Assembly: GCA_025362035.1 (NCBI GenBank)
Contig: JANYIN010000074.1
Coordinates: 1-64,000, forward strand
Length of the DNA stretch: 64,000 nt
DNA from: Gemmatimonadaceae bacterium
Lineage (GTDB): Bacteria > Gemmatimonadota > Gemmatimonadetes > Gemmatimonadales > Gemmatimonadaceae
Direction of reading: 5' to 3'
The position numbers were made by a program, and so were the translations under genes. Position 1 is the stretch's first letter; each line of letters starts with the position of its first letter. Shown piece by piece: positions 57,401 through 64,000 of the stretch. The notes beneath the pieces were generated by a model. It was given only the letters and a program-made list of their open reading frames with translations. It was not told where the DNA came from and did no database searches.

Positions 57401-58042
57401 GCCATGCGACGCGCAGGTTATTCGGTGGAGTACGCTGACGGTGCCGTCGCGTACACCGAGGCACCGGATACGCTCCGCGGGCTTGCCAGGCAGCGGTTTC
57501 GCTGGTCGTTCGGAACCCTGCAGTGCGCGTGGAAACATCGCGACGCGTTCTTCCGCACGAAGTACGGCTCACTGGGATGGGTCGCGCTCCCGAATGTGTT
57601 CCTGTTTCAGCTGCTGCTGCCCTCCATCTCTCCCATTGCCGACCTCATGTTCGTTTACAGTATCTTCTCCGTATGGCTGAATGCGCTGAGCCACAGGGTG
57701 GACGATCGACTCACGTACGCGCTGGTCGATCTCGAGAAGGTGTTCACCTACTACGCGGTCTTCCTGCTCGTCGACTGGTTGGCGGCGGTGCTCGCGTTCC
57801 TGATGGAACCGGAAGAGGACAAGCAGCTGACTTGGCTAATCTTCCTGCAACGATTCGCCTATCGTCAAGTGATGTATTGGGTCGTCGTGCGCTCGTTCGG
57901 CGCCGCGCTGAGCGGACGACTCGTCGGCTGGGGCAAGCTGGATCGCAAGGCCACGGTTGGTCTTCCGGATGCGACCGGCAGGCCCTCGTTTCTCCAGTGG
58001 CTCACCACCGTGCGGCGAAAGCGCGCATCCGGCGACGCGTGA
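54452..58042 (+). CDS. GH18-like / polysaccharide deacetylase / GT2 fusion
   Basis: A 1196-aa envelope polysaccharide protein. One N-terminal membrane helix (about 20-45), a GH18-like glycosidase region (about 95-490) with TLDLENF (241-247), then a NodB deacetylase with TFDDGP (521-526) and HTYTH (574-578), metal and catalytic residues kept. A second helix near 760 leads to a family-2 glycosyltransferase with VSVIVPAYNEEK, LDADTVF, and QRFRW (1014-1018), plus two C-terminal helices. The hydrolases would lie outside and the transferase inside. It could make and process an N-acetylglucosamine polymer (inference). Start at ATG 54452; in-frame GTGs at 54419 and 54425 are alternatives. Confidence 0.9.
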   Translation: MVDRRHTPIFIDYTGRRWRRIRRAALFLGVTTTALALVLVGTLAITPPIPPELPLATSNNQTIARATTGKPGAFTKVDRLRTAYRRKLAATMKKYGTSAARRPEVIPAINVGTGSRPPRTNGIVAGFFVNWADNSFASLTRNFDKLDWVIGEWGFFSADADSLLLRIKPQVVDLFNSRPIESRPSLFLMISNFVVQPGMDSTTGRFDSVVVRKFLSNPAARANALRQLRAAVATYGLAGTTLDLENFDPALQQKVLTFARELHDAMHAMGKLSTQAIAAGDSDLYVRQAAATNDKIFPMLFDEHYQGGEPGPIASQGFYIAQASRFARLVSPSKLILMIGAYGYDWNDAEAVAKGRAESFDFQEAMRAARGPTQPRPRFDPVSLNPYMQWTSKDSTDHVLWFLDATTAYNQMLVGHALGVAGHAIWHLGGEDPSLWNMINTEGVLLSPDSVRVMHPAYDAEFDGIGEILQITYYPGDGRRNIHVDAQTGFINDETLVKVPIPYVMARTGGQAANRHKVALTFDDGPDPRWTPQILDTLRSRGAKATFFVVGQNVDTHQRLLQREYDEGHEIGNHTYTHPNLALTSELESRIQIDATASLLEAVLNRRVAFFRPPYFGDAEPTTADELVPVGIASRRNYWTIGLHVDAEDWKSPPKDSIVAMVLRRRLQPNALNALAQDSARNVVLLHDAGGDRRNTVLALGPMIDSLRAHGDTIVLVSELAGISREDAMPPLPPSSEATRLLRRAGFLLLGTTETAMFWIFSIAVVLGIARLLIIGLLAIVQRLKQHQDRNVPVTFTPGVSVIVPAYNEEKVIVQTITSLLNQQYAGELEIVVVDDGSSDETALICQEAYGRHSRVIVYKKENGGKASALNFGISHARHEVVIGLDADTVFDEDTVAKLVQPLQDPNVAAVAGNAKVGNRINLVTRWQALEYVTSQNLDRRAFSLLDCITVVPGAVGAWRRSAVLEVGGFQEDTLAEDQDLTLAMRRAGYSVEYADGAVAYTEAPDTLRGLARQRFRWSFGTLQCAWKHRDAFFRTKYGSLGWVALPNVFLFQLLLPSISPIADLMFVYSIFSVWLNALSHRVDDRLTYALVDLEKVFTYYAVFLLVDWLAAVLAFLMEPEEDKQLTWLIFLQRFAYRQVMYWVVVRSFGAALSGRLVGWGKLDRKATVGLPDATGRPSFLQWLTTVRRKRASGDA

Positions 58043-58917
58043 CGACAGCCCCCCGAATGATTCCCGCCTTCCTGAACTCAGCGTCCGGCACGGCAGACGC
58101 GGCGCGTACGGCGCTGAGTGAACATGGTGGATTCGCCATCAGCTCGGTGCCGCCGGCCGAGATGCAGCAGGCCGTCCGCGACGCCGTCGCGGCGGGCGCG
58201 CAGCGCATTCTCGTTGCTGGTGGCGACGGAACCATCGGTATTGCAGCGTCTGTGCTCCTCGGAACGGCAACCGAACTCGCAATCCTGCCGGCCGGCACGC
58301 TCAATCACTTCGCTCGGGATCTCGGCCTGGAGGGCGACGCCAGCGAGTCGTTGCGAGTGGCTGTCGACGGCGTCGCGCGTCCGGTAGACGTCGGTCTCGT
58401 GAACGACAGACTCTTCCTGAACACGAGCAGCGTCGGCGCGTACGTCCGCTTCGTCCGTGTTCGGGAGTATCTGGAACGCCGTCACTTCGGTTACCGCGTG
58501 GCGTCCGCGATTGCCGCGCTGCGGATCCTCTTTCAATTCCGGCGCATGGCCGTAAAGCTCGAAGTCGATGGAACCGAGCGAATTTACCGGACGCCGGTCG
58601 TGTTCATCGGCGTGGGGCAGCGCGAGCTGCAGCTTCCCGTCCTGGGGAACCGCGTCACCAATGGTCGCGACGGTCTTCACGTCATGGTGGTACGTGGCGG
58701 CACGAGGGCCCGAGCATTGGCGGTCGGCCTGGGCGCCGTCGCGCGAGGGGTGACCTCGATGTCCAAGACGCCGGATTTCGACAGCTTTCTCGTCCAGAAG
58801 TGCACCATCTCGCGACGTCGCGACGGCCTGGTGGCCGTGGATGGCGAGTTGGTGCGGCTCGACGCCACGCTCGAATATGAACTGCGAGCGGGTGCCCTGC
58901 GGGTGGTGTGCCCGTGA
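58039..58917 (+). CDS. Second DagK-family lipid kinase
   Basis: A 292-aa DagK-YegS family protein, distinct from that at 28538. N-terminus IPAFLNSASGTADAARTAL, nucleotide site VAGGDGTIGIAA, LPAGTLNHFARDLGL, and C-terminal FVAVDGELVRL-like segment (VAVDGELVRLDATLEY). The likely start is the GTG at 58039 overlapping the glycosyltransferase stop (GTGA); an ATG at 58057 is the alternative. Its stop overlaps glcD, so it sits between polysaccharide and glycolate genes and is co-translated with both. Confidence 0.85.
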   Translation: MTTAPRMIPAFLNSASGTADAARTALSEHGGFAISSVPPAEMQQAVRDAVAAGAQRILVAGGDGTIGIAASVLLGTATELAILPAGTLNHFARDLGLEGDASESLRVAVDGVARPVDVGLVNDRLFLNTSSVGAYVRFVRVREYLERRHFGYRVASAIAALRILFQFRRMAVKLEVDGTERIYRTPVVFIGVGQRELQLPVLGNRVTNGRDGLHVMVVRGGTRARALAVGLGAVARGVTSMSKTPDFDSFLVQKCTISRRRDGLVAVDGELVRLDATLEYELRAGALRVVCP

Positions 58918-60341
58918 GCTCGGCACTCGCTTCGAGACTCGCCACCATCGTCGGAGGGACACGCGTTCTGTCACGCGAGGGGGAGCTACGCGCATACGAG
59001 TCCGACGGACTCCCCGGCTATCGCGCTCGACCGTCCATCGCCGTATTCCCCGGGTCGCGTGCCGAAGTGGTGGCCGTCGTGCGGCTGCTTGCCGAGACTG
59101 GGTCGCAGTTCGTCGCGCGCGGTGCTGGCACGGGGCTATCGGGCGGCGCGCTTGCAGAGGACGTGGTGCTTTTGGGACTTCACCGTCTCCGGCGCATCGT
59201 TTCCATCGACGCAGAGAACGCGCGCGCCGTGGTGGAGCCGGGCGTCGTGAACGCGCTGCTCACGCGTGCCGCTGCTCCCTACGGCTTGTACTATGCGCCC
59301 GACCCGTCCAGCCAGACCGCCTGCACCATCGGCGGAAACGTGGCCGAGAATGCCGGCGGACCGCACTGCCTCAAGTACGGCGTCACACTTAACCACGTGC
59401 TCGCACTCACCGTCGTCCTTCCCAATGGCGAGGTACTGTCGCTCGGAAACGCCGAGGGCGAGCACGATGGCTACGATTTCCTCGGAGCGTTTGTCGGCTC
59501 CGAGGGCTGCTTCGGCGTGGTGCTCGACGCAACTGTTCGACTCTTGAGGAATCCGAGCGCGATCCGCACACTCCTGGCGGACTTTGAGTCCATCGGCGCC
59601 GCGGCGCGCGCCGTCTCTGCCATCATCGGGTCGGGCATCGTGGCCGCGGCCCTGGAGATGATGGACGCCGCGACCATTCAGGCGGTGGAAGCCTCGATCT
59701 ATGCGGCGGGCTACCCTACGGACGCTGCAGCCATCCTCCTCATCGAGCTCGATGGCGCGTTGGCCGGGCTCGACGAGGACGTCATCCGCGTCTCGCAATT
59801 CTGTCGTGCTGCGGGCGCGCGCAAGGTGCGCGTGGCCGCTGATCCCGACGATCGCGCCCGACTCTGGCAGGGACGCAAGAAGGCCTTCGGCGCTATGGGC
59901 CGCGTGTCGTCCCATTTGGTCGTGCAGGACGCGGTTGTGCCCCGCACCAGACTGCCGGAAATCCTCGCGAAGATCTCGGAGATCGGGACGCGGCAACGGG
60001 TGAATGTCTGCAACGTGTTTCACGCCGGCGACGGCAACTTGCATCCGAACATCGGCTACAACGCGAACGACCCGGATGAGTCGTCGCGCGTTGAGGTCGC
60101 GATGCGCGAAATCATGCGGGCCTGCATCGAAGCGGGCGGTACCATCACGGGCGAACACGGGATCGGCCTCGACAAGCTCCCGTATATGGAGGCGCTGTTC
60201 ACCGCGCCAACCCTCGGCGCGATGTGCGCGCTGCGCGACGTCTTCGATCCCGAACATCGTGCAAATCCCGGCAAGGTGGTGCCGGTGCACAGTTGTCGGG
60301 AATGGCATGCGGTACCAAGCACGCGACGCGGGGCGTCGTGA
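58914..60341 (+). CDS. glcD: Glycolate oxidase FAD-binding subunit GlcD
   Basis: GlcD (475 aa) is the FAD-linked subunit that oxidises glycolate (or lactate-like acids). FAD_binding_4 domain: RPSIAVFPGSRAEVVAVVRL, RGAGTGLSGGAL, CTIGGNVAENAGGPHCLKYG, FVGSEGCFGVV. The C-terminal oxidase domain has VFHAGDGNLHPNI and TGEHGIGLDKLPYM. Start GTG 58914 (GTGA overlap with the lipid kinase); another GTG at 58908 is in frame. Followed in order by glcE and glcF. Confidence 0.92.
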   Translation: MSSALASRLATIVGGTRVLSREGELRAYESDGLPGYRARPSIAVFPGSRAEVVAVVRLLAETGSQFVARGAGTGLSGGALAEDVVLLGLHRLRRIVSIDAENARAVVEPGVVNALLTRAAAPYGLYYAPDPSSQTACTIGGNVAENAGGPHCLKYGVTLNHVLALTVVLPNGEVLSLGNAEGEHDGYDFLGAFVGSEGCFGVVLDATVRLLRNPSAIRTLLADFESIGAAARAVSAIIGSGIVAAALEMMDAATIQAVEASIYAAGYPTDAAAILLIELDGALAGLDEDVIRVSQFCRAAGARKVRVAADPDDRARLWQGRKKAFGAMGRVSSHLVVQDAVVPRTRLPEILAKISEIGTRQRVNVCNVFHAGDGNLHPNIGYNANDPDESSRVEVAMREIMRACIEAGGTITGEHGIGLDKLPYMEALFTAPTLGAMCALRDVFDPEHRANPGKVVPVHSCREWHAVPSTRRGAS

Positions 60342-61501
60342 CCGGCACGTCGGTGGGACCCGACGTTGCCGCGCTCGCGGACCGGGTACGGATGGCGCGT
60401 GCGGAAAACACGACGCTGCGGGTCGTCGCCGCCGGCACCTGGCTCGACGCCGGCCGGCCGTGTGCCGCCGCCGAGCATCTCAACGTGCGTTCGCTCAGCG
60501 GCATCGTGGACTATGAACCCGGGGATCTCACGCTCACTGCGAAAGCGGCGACGTCACTTGACGAAATCGCGCGCGTCACCGCCACGCAGGGACAGTGGCT
60601 GCCCTTGCAACCGATGGGCGCCGCGGAGGGAACGCTCGGCGCAACCGTCGCAACGGCTTCCGCCGGTCCACTCGCCTCCGCCTTCGGCATGCCACGCGAT
60701 CACGTGCTCGGCTGTGAGTTCGTGAGCGGGACCGGTGACGTGGTTCGCGCTGGGGGACGAGTGGTGAAGAACGTGGCGGGATTCGATCTCGTGCGACTCA
60801 TGACGGGCGCTTGGGGCACGCTCGGCGTGCTGACCGAGATCACGGTGAGATTGCGAGCACTCCCGGAACAGGACCTTACCCTCGTCGTCCCCCTCCCCAC
60901 GCGCGGCGGCGCGGATTCAGTCCAGGTCGCGTGGTCGTGGCTCCGACAGAGCGACTACACTCCGCTCGCAGCGGAGTTGCTCTCCGCCTCGCTGGCGCAA
61001 GGGCTCGACGTCGCGTCAGAGCCGTGCCTTCTCGTTCGGCTTGGCGGTAACGTCTCGTTCGTCCGTGCCGCCGAGGGCGACGCCGCAACGATCGGCGATC
61101 TGCGGCGCATCGACTCGAACATCTGGAAACGACTGGCCGTCCAGGAGCCCGCGCCGTCGATCGTGATGCGTTTCAGCACGCTCCCGTCGCGTATCCCATC
61201 GCTGTGGGCGCTTGTGTCGGACGCGTGCGAGCGCGCTGGCGGATATGCGCACGCGACGATCTCGCGCGGAGTCGTGCGCTGCGTACTCCCCGCCTCCACT
61301 GACGCGGCGGCGAATTCACTATTGGGCGAGATGCTGGTGGGTCTTGCCACCGGATACACCGCCGTTGGGGAACGCCTCCCCGCGACCGCGTGGGATGCGC
61401 TGGCGCGCACTCGTTTGACGAACCCACTCGCGCGCGGCGTCCGGCGCGCCTTCGATCCCGACCACATCATGAACGCGCACATCTTGGGAGTCACGTCGTG
61501 A
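60338..61501 (+). CDS. glcE: Glycolate oxidase FAD-binding subunit GlcE
   Basis: GlcE (387 aa) is the second flavin-domain subunit. LNVRSLSGIVDYEPGDLTLTAKA, WLPLQPMGAAEGTLGATVATA and GGRVVKNVAGFDLVRLMTGAWGTLGVLTEI are standard. The C-terminus ends VRRAFDPDHIMN, as in GlcD. The GTG start overlaps glcD (GTGA), and an ATG-initiated frame 114 bp upstream is unlikely because it would run through the glcD end. The stop overlaps glcF. Confidence 0.9.
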   Translation: MTGTSVGPDVAALADRVRMARAENTTLRVVAAGTWLDAGRPCAAAEHLNVRSLSGIVDYEPGDLTLTAKAATSLDEIARVTATQGQWLPLQPMGAAEGTLGATVATASAGPLASAFGMPRDHVLGCEFVSGTGDVVRAGGRVVKNVAGFDLVRLMTGAWGTLGVLTEITVRLRALPEQDLTLVVPLPTRGGADSVQVAWSWLRQSDYTPLAAELLSASLAQGLDVASEPCLLVRLGGNVSFVRAAEGDAATIGDLRRIDSNIWKRLAVQEPAPSIVMRFSTLPSRIPSLWALVSDACERAGGYAHATISRGVVRCVLPASTDAAANSLLGEMLVGLATGYTAVGERLPATAWDALARTRLTNPLARGVRRAFDPDHIMNAHILGVTS

Positions 61502-62799
61502 GCGTCGTCGCGCGATCGGTGATCGAGTGCGCCATTCCGGGAACTCCGCTGGCCAACGCGGCCGTCGGGCTCGATGCGTGCGTGCACTGTGGCTTCTGCC
61601 TGCAGTCCTGCCCCACCTATCTCGCACTCGAGGACGAGAACGACAGTCCGCGCGGGCGGATCGTGCTGATGCGGGCGCTCGTCGACGGAACCCTCGCGAC
61701 GTCCGACACGGACGTCCGTACACACATCGACCGATGTCTCGGGTGCCGGGCGTGCGAGACCGCGTGCCCTTCCGGTGTCCCGTATGGTCATCTGCTCGAG
61801 GCGACGCGCGAGACGCTTACCAACGCAGTGGCGAACCCACTGGTCGCCCGCGTGATCCTCTTCGTGTTCGCTCGCGTGCGGCTCACGACGGTCGCGATGC
61901 TCGGTGGCCGTATTGCCAGGGCACTGCGGCTTTCCCGACTTCTGGCAATGCTGCCGGGGCGACTCGGGTTTGCGATGGCCATGCTGGAGGCGACGCGTTC
62001 ACCGATCGAGCGCGGACATTACACGCCGAGCTCAGGCGGTTCCCGAGGGACTGCGACGTTACTGACCGGCTGCGTGATGGATGGCTTGTTCTCCCACACC
62101 AATCGCGCCACAGAGCGCACGCTCGCGGCCAACGACTACCGCATCACGAAGTCGCGCGGACAGGGCTGCTGCGGCGCGCTGCACGCGCACGCCGGCGACG
62201 CTGAGACGGCGCGCGCGCTCGCGCGTGTCAACATCGCCGCGTTCGAACGTTCCGGCGCGGATGTCATCGTGGTGAACGCAGCCGGCTGCGGCGCCATGAT
62301 GAAGGAGTATGGTCGCCTGCTCGAGGGCGACGACCAATGGCGCGCTCGCGCACTGGCGGTGGCGGCCCGGGTACAAGACGTCAGTGAACTCCTTGCGCAG
62401 GCGGGACCCCGAGCGGGTGGCCCGTTGCCGCTCACCGTCACGTACGATGCCCCCTGTCACCTGTTGCACGCGCAACGCGTGGCGGTGCCGCCATTGCAGG
62501 TGCTGGCCGCGATTCCGGGACTCCGCCTTCAACCGCTGGAGGGCAGCGAACAGTGCTGCGGAAGTGCGGGCATTTACAATTTGGTAGAACCCGACACAAG
62601 TGCGCGCGTTCTGGCCCCCAAGCTCCAGCACATCGCGAAAACGGGCGCTTCGCTGGTCGCCACCGGTAACCCCGGCTGTCTCATGCAGATCGGTGCGGGA
62701 CTGTACCAAACTGGAAGCACGGTCCGTGGCATTCATCCCGTAGACCTCCTCGACGCGTCGTACGCGGCCGCGGGGCCGACAGGCCCGCGCGAGGCGTAG
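61498..62799 (+). CDS. glcF: Glycolate oxidase iron-sulfur subunit GlcF
   Basis: GlcF (433 aa) passes electrons from the flavin subunits to the membrane quinone pool. Two [4Fe-4S] motifs are near the N-terminus, CVHCGFCLQSCP and CLGCRACETACP, and two CCG-type domains follow with QGCCGALH and EQCCGSAG. GTGA overlap with glcE. The set glcD-glcE-glcF is complete; no glcG or regulator gene follows. Confidence 0.92.
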   Translation: MSVVARSVIECAIPGTPLANAAVGLDACVHCGFCLQSCPTYLALEDENDSPRGRIVLMRALVDGTLATSDTDVRTHIDRCLGCRACETACPSGVPYGHLLEATRETLTNAVANPLVARVILFVFARVRLTTVAMLGGRIARALRLSRLLAMLPGRLGFAMAMLEATRSPIERGHYTPSSGGSRGTATLLTGCVMDGLFSHTNRATERTLAANDYRITKSRGQGCCGALHAHAGDAETARALARVNIAAFERSGADVIVVNAAGCGAMMKEYGRLLEGDDQWRARALAVAARVQDVSELLAQAGPRAGGPLPLTVTYDAPCHLLHAQRVAVPPLQVLAAIPGLRLQPLEGSEQCCGSAGIYNLVEPDTSARVLAPKLQHIAKTGASLVATGNPGCLMQIGAGLYQTGSTVRGIHPVDLLDASYAAAGPTGPREA

Positions 62800-62848
62800 G
62801 CCCCGGCTCTCCCGTAGCGCCCCCGCTGAACGGCACTTACTTATCGGC

Positions 62849-63532
62849 ATGGTCGATGCGGTCCTTGTCGAATGGGAGGGTGTACTCGCCGACACGTTCA
62901 TCGAACGGCGTGACGCGCTCACGCGTGCGCTTTCCTCCGAGGGTGTGTATTTGGACGACTTCGTCGTTGCGGCGGAGTGCCGGGGTCGGTCGACTCACGC
63001 AGCGGCCGCCGCCGTGCTTGCGCGGGCCGGACATGATGACCCGATACTGGTCGACCTCGTGGCCCTGCGCGCGACGCGTTCATTCGCTGAGCGGCTGGGC
63101 AAGGGATTCGTGCTCCGACGAGGCGCTCGGGAATTCATGCAGCACGTTCAGGCCAGCGCGCCTATTGGACTGGTAACGAGCGCATCGCGTGCCGAAACGG
63201 AGTTTGTGCTGCGGCTGGCGGAGCTCGACGGCGCCGTGTCGACGGTCGTGTGCAGCGATGAGGGCCTTGATGGTCCGTCGCACGAGGCATTCGAGCGCGC
63301 AGTCGCCAACATGGCGCGCCGATGCACCGTTCGGCGCGCGCATGTGGTGGCACTCTTGCCGTCGTCTCGCGCCGTCCGTGCCGCCAAGGACGCCGGTGTG
63401 CGCGTGATTGCGGTGGGCTCGCCAGCGCACGAGGCGCTCGAGGCCGACGGCGTCGTGGAGGGCGTGGACGGCCTGACCGTTGTCCAACTTGCGACCATCG
63501 CGGGACTGCCCATGCTGGAGCGTCGGCGATGA
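62849..63532 (+). CDS. HAD-fold protein with degenerate catalytic motifs
   Basis: A 227-aa protein with the length and order of a beta-phosphoglucomutase-like HAD, but catalytic residues are altered. Motif I reads VEWEGVLADT, so the nucleophile and acid/base Asp are Glu (E8, E10). Motif II keeps a Ser in LVTSAS. The motif III Lys (usual GKPAPD) is lost in DGPSHEAF, and the motif IV acidic pair (usual GDSxxD) is missing in LLPSSRAV. Probably a non-catalytic binding protein. The stop overlaps the next start (ATGA). A TACTTA box 5 nt before the ATG may be a promoter element. Confidence 0.7.
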   Translation: MVDAVLVEWEGVLADTFIERRDALTRALSSEGVYLDDFVVAAECRGRSTHAAAAAVLARAGHDDPILVDLVALRATRSFAERLGKGFVLRRGAREFMQHVQASAPIGLVTSASRAETEFVLRLAELDGAVSTVVCSDEGLDGPSHEAFERAVANMARRCTVRRAHVVALLPSSRAVRAAKDAGVRVIAVGSPAHEALEADGVVEGVDGLTVVQLATIAGLPMLERRR

Positions 63533-64000
63533 GCGCCGGACCGGCCTCGTCGGCCACGCTTGGCGATCTGGCGGGACGCAGCGTCGTGCTCGCCTACGGT
63601 AGCGTCGCGACCGAATACGAGGCGCTGCACTCGAGGGCCGCCATGTTCGACCGCCGTCACCGTGGGAGACTTCGCGTCAGCGGTGACAAGGCCTCGGAGA
63701 TGGTCGCGGGGCTGGTGACGAACGACGTCTCGTCCTTGATCCCGGGCCAAGGTTGCTACGCAGCCGCCTTGACTGCCAAGGGCAAGATCGTCTCGGACCT
63801 TCGCGTCTTCGTGGAAGAGGGCCGTGTTCTCGTTGACGCGCCGCCCCGTGCCGCTGCGTCCTGGGCCGCGATGGTGAAGAAGTTCGTGAATCCTCGCATC
63901 GCGCCGCATACTGATGAGAGCACCGCGCTGAGCGATCTCGGTATCTTCGGCGCGAATGCTCGGCACGTCGTGGCGACACTTACCGGCGTGCCCGCACCGG
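63529..64000 (+). CDS. YgfZ/GcvT-like folate-binding protein, partial
   Basis: The first 157 codons of a YgfZ/GcvT-family gene, open to the right edge. LHSRAAMFDRRHRGRLRVSG, GLVTNDVSSLIPGQGCYAAAL and TAKGKIVSDLRVF match the tetrahydrofolate-binding fold; KGKIxxDxR is the pattern of YgfZ, which supports iron-sulfur enzyme maturation, rather than GcvT aminomethyltransferase. The diagnostic YgfZ Cys motif lies beyond the window. Proximity to the iron-sulfur protein GlcF is suggestive only. Start ATG overlaps the HAD-like stop. Confidence 0.8.
   Translation, partial: MSAGPASSATLGDLAGRSVVLAYGSVATEYEALHSRAAMFDRRHRGRLRVSGDKASEMVAGLVTNDVSSLIPGQGCYAAALTAKGKIVSDLRVFVEEGRVLVDAPPRAAASWAAMVKKFVNPRIAPHTDESTALSDLGIFGANARHVVATLTGVPAP

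Noticed and set aside
58908-58913. GTG at 58908 as the start of glcD
   Set aside because: It would lengthen the overlap with the lipid kinase gene; the GTG at 58914 matches the GTGA junction style of the rest of the operon.

Overview
The window is high-GC bacterial chromosome with tightly packed genes, many joined by ATGA/GTGA stop-start overlaps. All genes are ordinary bacterial chromosomal families; I see no rRNA, tRNA, CRISPR array, insertion sequence, integrase or phage gene. Gene content and style fit a Gram-negative, diderm, soil-type bacterium, most likely Gemmatimonadota. The reasons are a TamA/TamB outer-membrane pair, lipoproteins, PASTA and YbbR proteins beside housekeeping genes, a cytochrome-fused FTR1 permease, and very large PAS/GAF histidine kinases. 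The phylum call is an inference from gene style, not from a marker search.

Layout. (1) 83-16373, + strand: a housekeeping superoperon: yebC, ruvC-ruvA, an aminotransferase, ruvB, queA-tgt-yajC, def-fmt, a thiazole block (TenI/ThiE-like, thiS, thiG), rsmB, a PASTA protein, rpe, a TlpA-like thioredoxin, a YbbR protein, tsaD and an unusual lgt. (2) 16464-21547, - strand: FTR1/cytochrome c iron permease, then EamA exporter, HAD phosphatase, CYTH protein and a hypothetical. (3) 21610-22038, +: a small conserved hypothetical. (4) 22075-36564, - strand: about 14.5 kb of nearly gapless genes: small membrane protein, TamA-like Omp85, TamB, lipid kinase, 1361-aa hybrid histidine kinase, an NtrC-type regulator lacking GAFTGA, a four-CxxC zinc protein and a YkfC-like NlpC/P60 peptidase. 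I regard this as the most interesting system here: outer-membrane assembly, lipid phosphorylation and murein-peptide cleavage appear joined to a two-component system. (5) 36672-45998, +: a partial peptide ABC transporter, a MazG-like protein, two lipoproteins, and a 1593-aa TPR/HD-GYP/GGDEF/ATPase/TPR protein. (6) 46056-49633: ferredoxin-NADP reductase (-) divergent from a cobalamin adenosyltransferase, aroB, a 3D-domain protein and a 59-aa membrane protein (+). (7) 49857-54395: a primary-type sigma factor between clear hairpins, and a membrane hybrid histidine kinase. (8) 54452-64000: a GH18-like/deacetylase/glycosyltransferase fusion, a second lipid kinase, glcDEF (glycolate oxidase), a HAD-fold protein that has lost its catalytic residues, and a YgfZ/GcvT-like gene cut by the window edge.

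Together the genes cover DNA repair, tRNA modification, translation start, thiamine and cobalamin metabolism, envelope assembly, c-di-GMP signalling and glycolate oxidation. Regulatory sites read by eye include two TTGACG-17 bp promoters, several perfect hairpins, and a recurring TATATT/TTATCT-like box 6-7 nt before an ATG that suggests leaderless transcripts.
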